Of a stretch of DNA of 26,157 nt, positions 22,271 to 26,157 are shown in pieces. Numbering within the stretch: position 1 is the first letter of the stretch; each line of letters starts with the position of its first letter. The notes under the pieces are model-generated. The model was given only the letters and a program-made list of their open reading frames with translations. It did no database searches and was not told the DNA's origin. This DNA comes from a virus: IMG/VR virus record IMGVR_UViG_3300022921_001533, positions 1 to 26,157 of that record; one strand, given 5' to 3'. The translations under genes and the position numbers were made by a program.

Positions 22271-24711
22271 GTGTAAATAAATCAGTGACTTTAAAAGAAT
22301 ACAACCTTACTCCCAGAGCTAAAAAAGCTATTAAAGATGCTCAGAAATTTGCTCAAGACATGGGCAATAAAACTGTAAACAACTTACATATTTTTTATGG
22401 TTGTATCTTCAACGCAAACGGCGATCTTAATAAACTTTTAAATAGAATTTATTTAACCGCAGACCATATTGACATGGAAAGTCTATTGGATGTTGCTTAC
22501 GAAGAGTTTCCAGAAAAGTTTACATTAACAGAATCCTCTGATCCTTGGCATCCAGAATTGACTAAAGCCCTCAAAAAAGCAAGCGACATTTCTAATGACT
22601 TTGATCATTGCTATATCGCAATTGAACATTTATTGCTTGGTATACTTGAGACTTCACCTTATATTTTAGAATACCTTTCTGAAATGGGTTATGATATTAA
22701 AAAGAATCTGTCCCAATTAATTAATTTAGTTTCTGGAGAAAAGGTCTTAGAGGAACACTCAATTAGCGATGATTATGAAAATTTTAATTTACATGATTTA
22801 GAGAACATAGAAGAATTGACAAAAAAAGAAGAGTCAATCCATGAATTGCAGAAATTTGGATCAAATTTAAACTATTTGGCAGCACAAGGTAAAATTCAAC
22901 CTGTGTATGAAAGAGAAAATGAAATTTCAAGCCTGATTGAAGTCTTATCCAAGAAAAACAAAAGCAATGCAATCCTAATCGGAGAGGCAGGTGTTGGCAA
23001 AACCGCTATTGTTGAGGGTCTTGCTATGAAAATTTACAATGCAGAGGTTCCAGCAAATATATTGAATTTTGAAATTTACAATATTGATTTAACCGCAATG
23101 GTTTCTGGAACCAAATACAGAGGCGAATTTGAGCAGAAATTCGAAAAATTAATGAAAATTGTCAAAAACAATCCACACATTGTTCTGTTCTTTGACGAAA
23201 TTCACAACATATTTAAGGCTGGCGGCGCGGATAACTCTATGGATGCGTCCAACATCCTCAAACCATACTTGGCGCGTGGAGAGATAAAATGCATAGGCGC
23301 AACCACCACAGAAGAATATCAAAGCATTTTTGAGAAAGATGCTGCAATGAAGCGAAGATTTGAATCAATTGATATTAAAGAGCCAAATAAATCTCAAACT
23401 CTTAAAATTGTTGAAAATAGTATAAATTCTTACGAGGAATTCCATAATGTTAAATTCAGTAAACCAATACTCAAGTATGCTATTGATTGTTGTGAAAGAT
23501 TCTTGGCTCACAAGAGATTCCCAGACAAAGCCTTTGATGTGATTGATCAAATTGGATCAAAAGTAAAGATAAAGAACCTAAAACCATTAGATGGTTTAAA
23601 AAATAAACACAAAAATATTATTAACACTCTACAAAAAGATAATGTAAATATTAAAAAAGTAGAGAAATTAATAAAAGATTATGTTCAAGACTTAGCAAGT
23701 TTACAGTCTGAGGAAAAACAAAATCCAACAAACATTAAAATGTCTGATGTAAATTTGGTTATCTCAGAACATAGTAAGATATCTTTGTCTGAAATTGAAT
23801 CAAGTTCAAAAAACTTTGATAAATTTTATAACAACATCAAAAAAGAAGTTTTTGGTCAAGATGAAAACCTTTCTAAAATTAACGATATCTTATGTTGTTC
23901 TAAAATAGGTTTAAACGAAGAAAACAAGCCATTGGCTAGTTTCTTCTTTGTTGGCCCAACCAGTGTCGGCAAAACCTACACAGCCAAAAAGATGGCAAAG
24001 TATTTCTACGGCAATGAAAAAGCTTTTATTCAAGTAAATATGTCAGAGCTACAGGATTCAACTGGAGTTTCTAAGTTAATTGGCGCAAATGCTGGATATG
24101 TTGGTTACGAAAAAGGCGGTTTTCTTACTAATTTTGTCAGGAATAATCCCAACTGTGTCGTATTGTTCGATGAAGTAGAAAAAAGTAGCCCTAAAATCTT
24201 AAACCTACTGCTCCACCTTCTTGATGAAGGATACATGATGGACAACTTAAACAGAAAAGTAGATTTTTCAAAAGCTTTAATTGTATTGACAAGCAACATT
24301 GGACATGCTGAAAGCAAAAAGAAATCAATGGGTTTCTTGTCAGAGGAAACTCCTAGAAATGATTCCTACAGAAAATCGGTTAAATCTCAACTTAAGCCAG
24401 AGCTTATTGCTAGAATTAATGAAATCATTGTGTTTAATGATCTTGATGATAACGGATTGACTAAAATCATCGAATCAGAAGTGTGCAAGTTTAAGGATAG
24501 ATTATTGGGTCAGGGTATACAATTAAAAATAAATAAAACTCTTTACAAGGATTTGCTTGAGGTTTTAAAATCCGAAAATATCCATGCTAGAGAAATAAAA
24601 GATACGCTAAAACAAAAATTAATCATTCCAACAGCCAAATTTGTTGTTTCAAACCCCAAAAAATCAAGTATCTCAATAAAAATGCTTGACAAAACAATCA
24701 ATATTCAGTAA
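22267..24711 (+). CDS. ClpA/ClpC-type double AAA+ unfoldase
   Basis: An 814-residue Hsp100 unfoldase. The N-terminal Clp-N repeat domain covers about 10-150 (LTPRAKKAIKDAQKFA; HCYIAIEHLLLGIL). The first AAA+ module has Walker A GEAGVGKT (239-246), pore loop GTKYRGEFE (281-289) and Walker B VLFFDEIH (306-313). The second has GPTSVGKT (563-570), pore loop AGYVGYEKGG and Walker B VVLFDEVEK (631-639). The linker between modules is short, so the long coiled coil of the disaggregase ClpB is missing. A tripeptide MGF (688-690) stands where ClpA has IGL and ClpC VGF, the loop that docks on ClpP. No ClpP gene is in the window. It overlaps the polymerase gene by 4 bases, suggesting replisome remodelling or targeted degradation during replication. 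Confidence 0.9.
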   Translation: MSVNKSVTLKEYNLTPRAKKAIKDAQKFAQDMGNKTVNNLHIFYGCIFNANGDLNKLLNRIYLTADHIDMESLLDVAYEEFPEKFTLTESSDPWHPELTKALKKASDISNDFDHCYIAIEHLLLGILETSPYILEYLSEMGYDIKKNLSQLINLVSGEKVLEEHSISDDYENFNLHDLENIEELTKKEESIHELQKFGSNLNYLAAQGKIQPVYERENEISSLIEVLSKKNKSNAILIGEAGVGKTAIVEGLAMKIYNAEVPANILNFEIYNIDLTAMVSGTKYRGEFEQKFEKLMKIVKNNPHIVLFFDEIHNIFKAGGADNSMDASNILKPYLARGEIKCIGATTTEEYQSIFEKDAAMKRRFESIDIKEPNKSQTLKIVENSINSYEEFHNVKFSKPILKYAIDCCERFLAHKRFPDKAFDVIDQIGSKVKIKNLKPLDGLKNKHKNIINTLQKDNVNIKKVEKLIKDYVQDLASLQSEEKQNPTNIKMSDVNLVISEHSKISLSEIESSSKNFDKFYNNIKKEVFGQDENLSKINDILCCSKIGLNEENKPLASFFFVGPTSVGKTYTAKKMAKYFYGNEKAFIQVNMSELQDSTGVSKLIGANAGYVGYEKGGFLTNFVRNNPNCVVLFDEVEKSSPKILNLLLHLLDEGYMMDNLNRKVDFSKALIVLTSNIGHAESKKKSMGFLSEETPRNDSYRKSVKSQLKPELIARINEIIVFNDLDDNGLTKIIESEVCKFKDRLLGQGIQLKINKTLYKDLLEVLKSENIHAREIKDTLKQKLIIPTAKFVVSNPKKSSISIKMLDKTINIQ

Positions 24712-24719
24712 AGTATATT
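24686..24719 (+). promoter_or_regulatory. Promoter of the small monocistronic gene
   Basis: TTGACA (24686-24691) lies within the end of the Clp gene. At 17 bases comes TAAAGT (24709-24714, four of six), while a better hexamer TATATT (24714-24719) is 22 bases away and ends four bases before the ATG at 24724. Either gives a message with little or no leader. The -35 is convincing; which -10 is used is not. Confidence 0.5.
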
Positions 24720-24723
24720 CATT

Positions 24724-24948
24724 ATGACAAACAACAATAAAATTATTAACACTATTCGTAATAGCCGTGGTCGATTCTTTGGTCTTTATACCAAGCAAGG
24801 AGAAGCCCTTAACGCGCAATACGTTGATGAAAGCCCTTCATACATTACTGTGTATGATCGCAACCAAGGTGATTATCGCAAGCTCTCCAAGAAGAGTGTT
24901 AGCGGTTTGAATTTCCAAGGAACCTTGATTGGCAAGGCTTATTGCTAA
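24724..24948 (+). CDS. Small basic protein, probably highly expressed, function unknown
   Basis: A 74-residue basic protein (TIRNSRGRFFGLYTKQGE early; DYRKLSKKSVSG later) with beta-rich character and no catalytic motif. It looks like a small nucleic-acid-binding or fold-back barrel protein, but I cannot name the family. All five arginines use CGN codons (CGT, CGT, CGA, CGC, CGC), whereas the flanking genes use mostly AGA, and lysine leans to AAG in the second half. That pattern is typical of highly expressed genes. It has its own promoter and is followed by a strong terminator, so it is transcribed as a single gene, unlike its neighbours. These signs suggest an abundant protein made in larger amounts than the polymerase operon before it. 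Confidence 0.75.
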   Translation: MTNNNKIINTIRNSRGRFFGLYTKQGEALNAQYVDESPSYITVYDRNQGDYRKLSKKSVSGLNFQGTLIGKAYC

Positions 24949-24962
24949 TCAAAGATTTTGTA

Positions 24963-24991
24963 TTGGAAACTCGTTGCGGCTGATCTATAAT
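24963..24991 (+). promoter_or_regulatory. Promoter of the kinase-like gene, nested in a terminator
   Basis: TTGGAA (24963-24968, four of six) is separated by 17 bases from a perfect TATAAT (24986-24991). The ATG at 24996 follows after four bases, so the transcript is expected to be leaderless. The -10 box and the ATG both lie in the loop of the terminator hairpin at 24973-25017. Confidence 0.6.
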
Positions 24992-25017
24992 AGGTATGGA
25001 TCAGTCGCAACTTTTTT
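24973..25017 (+). terminator. Rho-independent terminator of the small gene, overlapping the next gene's start
   Basis: GTTGCGGCTGATC (24973-24985) pairs with GATCAGTCGCAAC (24999-25011) over 13 base pairs with a single G-U wobble, and TTTTTT (25012-25017) follows directly. The loop is 13 bases (24986-24998). The stem begins 24 bases past the stop codon at 24948, a good position for that gene. The 3' arm and T-run are also the codons MDQSQLF of the next gene. Transcripts that begin at the nested promoter lack the 5' arm and so cannot form the hairpin. Confidence 0.8.
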
Positions 25018-26057
25018 CTAAAAGAGCTTACGTTTTTGACGGCTCTGATAAAAATACTGATTCTGAATTAGAATTAGTTAAGAAAATATTTTTTTCTTTA
25101 GAATCTCCGATTAAAATCGAGAATATTAAACTAAAAGAATCAACACACAGCTACGATATTTACAAAGCTGTTTCTGAATCCAAAGCTTACACCTTAAAAC
25201 TTTCTTTTGCTGACGATTGCAAAGCAATACATAGAGAAAATGATATTTTAAACTCTATTGAATGTTCAGTAGCTCCAACCGCGATAACTTCTGGTCAAAT
25301 CAAAATTGGTGAGAATATTCAATACTCCATAATGTCTCATGAACAGTCCGATAAAGTTATTGAACTTGGTAGAGGTTTTTTAGTAGAAAATTTTAAATCT
25401 TTTTGTCAAAGTTATAAAATCTTGAGAGAAAATGACCCTCCTCAAAATTCTATCTCAGAAGTAATTGGCGATTTATTTGATTTAAGCAATCTTGAAAATA
25501 ATTTTCTTGAAACGTCCATTGAAGCTATAGAAAGCTATACTGATAAACAAAAGATAAAATCTTTGTTTTCTGATATCAAAACAGAAATTGCCAGTTCTTT
25601 TGATTCTGGAGTTTTAGACCGTCATGATTTTTGTCATGGCAACTTGTGTATTGATAATATTCTTTGCCGCAACAATACATTCAAAATGATTAATTTTGAT
25701 TATGCACACAGAGGTAATGTGATGTTTGATTTATCAAGATTAATATTATCTATAGGTTGTAGTGGCAATCAAAAGACTCAGCTAATTAGAGAATTCTGTT
25801 CAGAAACTGGAGTAGAATTCAACGAATCAGAATATAATTCATGCGAAAAGATTAATCTACTTTTAGTATTGCACAATTTGGCGATTAATTATCTTTATGA
25901 AGTGTATATGTTTGATTCAGCTAGGGAGATAAATATTTGCAATATTATCAACGAATTCGCGCAAAATTATAAAAATTTCCATAAGCTTAGACTCTTTGAA
26001 AAACATAGAGACTTTATATCTAGAACGGTCATAGAACCAATTGTAGGAAAGCTTTAA
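24996..26057 (+). CDS. APH/choline-kinase-fold protein, possible pseudokinase
   Basis: A 353-residue protein of the aminoglycoside phosphotransferase-like kinase fold. The N-lobe has YTLKLSFAD (65-73) with the presumed ATP lysine K68, and HREND (79-83) with the helix-C glutamate. The C-lobe has the Brenner motif FCHGNLCIDNILC (212-224), then MINFDYAHRGNVMFDLSRLI (231-250), where D235 would bind metal and the later FDLSR is typical. In active APH and choline kinases the motif reads HGD/HND...N. Here the catalytic aspartate is N216 (codon AAC), although N221 and D235 remain. It may be inactive, or use another base. The start at 24996 is set by the -10 box four bases upstream; it is a single gene with a new promoter after it. 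Substrate unknown. Confidence 0.7.
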   Translation: MDQSQLFSKRAYVFDGSDKNTDSELELVKKIFFSLESPIKIENIKLKESTHSYDIYKAVSESKAYTLKLSFADDCKAIHRENDILNSIECSVAPTAITSGQIKIGENIQYSIMSHEQSDKVIELGRGFLVENFKSFCQSYKILRENDPPQNSISEVIGDLFDLSNLENNFLETSIEAIESYTDKQKIKSLFSDIKTEIASSFDSGVLDRHDFCHGNLCIDNILCRNNTFKMINFDYAHRGNVMFDLSRLILSIGCSGNQKTQLIREFCSETGVEFNESEYNSCEKINLLLVLHNLAINYLYEVYMFDSAREINICNIINEFAQNYKNFHKLRLFEKHRDFISRTVIEPIVGKL

Positions 26058-26062
26058 ATAAT

Positions 26063-26090
26063 TTGAAATTCCTTTAGAACGCCATATCAT
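26063..26090 (+). promoter_or_regulatory. Promoter of the last (partial) gene
   Basis: TTGAAA (26063-26068), a 16-base spacer and TATCAT (26085-26090), five of six on both hexamers. The ATG at 26096 follows five bases after the -10, as at 18350. The -35 starts six bases after the kinase-like gene's stop. Confidence 0.5.
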
Positions 26091-26100
26091 ATGGTATGAT
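26082..26100 (+). repeat. Overlapping palindromes across the -10 box and start codon
   Basis: CCATATCATATGG (26082-26094) is a perfect 6-bp inverted repeat around one base. ATCATATGGTATGAT (26086-26100) is another perfect 6-bp repeat around three bases and includes the ATG. The ATCA...TGAT arms also occur at the starts at 106 and 18350, so this may be a shared operator. Short palindromes are also easy to get by chance in AT-rich DNA. Confidence 0.4.
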
Positions 26101-26157
26101 TCAATTTTATAAACCTAATAAGGCAAACACTGGAAATGCTTTCGGTTTTCGCATGGG
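26096..26157 (+). CDS. N-terminus of a further gene, unidentified (partial)
   Basis: An ATG at 26096 opens a frame that runs to the end of the window: 20 codons and two bases, beginning MIQFYKPNKANTGNAFGFRM. It has a promoter five bases upstream. The fragment is too short for a family call. A single-stranded DNA-binding protein would be natural next to this replication set, and the aromatic, polar start does not contradict that, but this is a guess from position only. Confidence 0.5.
   Translation, partial: MIQFYKPNKANTGNAFGFRM

Noticed and set aside
1-26157. tRNA genes, CRISPR arrays, insertion sequences or attachment sites
   Set aside because: Coding sequence fills almost the whole window. 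The largest gap is about 125 bases and holds only a short ORF and a hairpin. No repeat-spacer pattern, transposase or tRNA-like fold was seen.

Overview
The window reads as part of a large tailed-phage genome, or a closely similar virus-like replicon, from an uncultured lineage. It is AT-rich and tightly packed. Every supported gene lies on the + strand, and most neighbours abut or overlap by 1-40 bases. It encodes a nearly self-sufficient DNA replication, recombination and nucleotide-supply set next to a surface-sugar module. No virion gene is recognisable, no tRNA or CRISPR is present, and the host cannot be named. Almost no gene has a Shine-Dalgarno sequence. Genes that start a transcription unit instead carry a TATAAT-like hexamer a few bases before the start codon, which points to leaderless transcripts.

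Layout. (1) 1-90 is the tail of an unidentified gene. (2) 106-1665 holds a GT-A-like glycosyltransferase and a Maf/DUF115-like transferase, followed by a 23-codon fragment. (3) 1791-9846 is one run of eleven linked genes for nonulosonic (sialic, pseudaminic or legionaminic-like) and deoxy sugars: a short NeuB-like synthase, a second Maf-like protein, a PseB-like dehydratase, a DegT aminotransferase, a full-length PseI/NeuB synthase, a sugar N-formyltransferase, a small helical protein, a CMP-sugar synthetase, a methyltransferase, a small HAD protein and GDP-mannose 4,6-dehydratase. (4) 9926-12543 is a class I ribonucleotide reductase, small then large subunit. (5) 12586-18319 holds a small unknown, a RecA/UvsX recombinase, a small nuclease, another unknown, a DnaB helicase, a TOPRIM primase and a Cas4/RecB-like nuclease. 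(6) 18350-24711 holds a bacterial-type DNA polymerase III split over three overlapping genes (degenerate PHP domain, DnaQ-like exonuclease, polymerase core) and a ClpA/ClpC-type double AAA+ unfoldase. (7) 24724-24948 is a small gene with its own promoter and terminator and with different arginine codons. (8) 24996-26057 is an APH/choline-kinase-fold protein with an altered catalytic motif. (9) A further gene starts at 26096 and runs off the end.

How it fits together. Region 3 could make an activated, possibly N-formylated nonulosonic acid and GDP-4-keto-6-deoxymannose to decorate a virion protein or the host surface. PseG/NeuC-like and acetyltransferase steps are not seen and would have to come from the host or from elsewhere in the genome. 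Regions 4-6 supply dNTPs, unwind, prime, copy and recombine DNA.

The most unusual points are the three-gene PHP-Exo-Pol polymerase III, a rho-independent terminator whose loop holds the -10 box and start codon of the next gene, the match between likely leaderless promoters and transcription-unit boundaries, and the probable pseudokinase. All calls were made by reading the sequence; no database search was possible.
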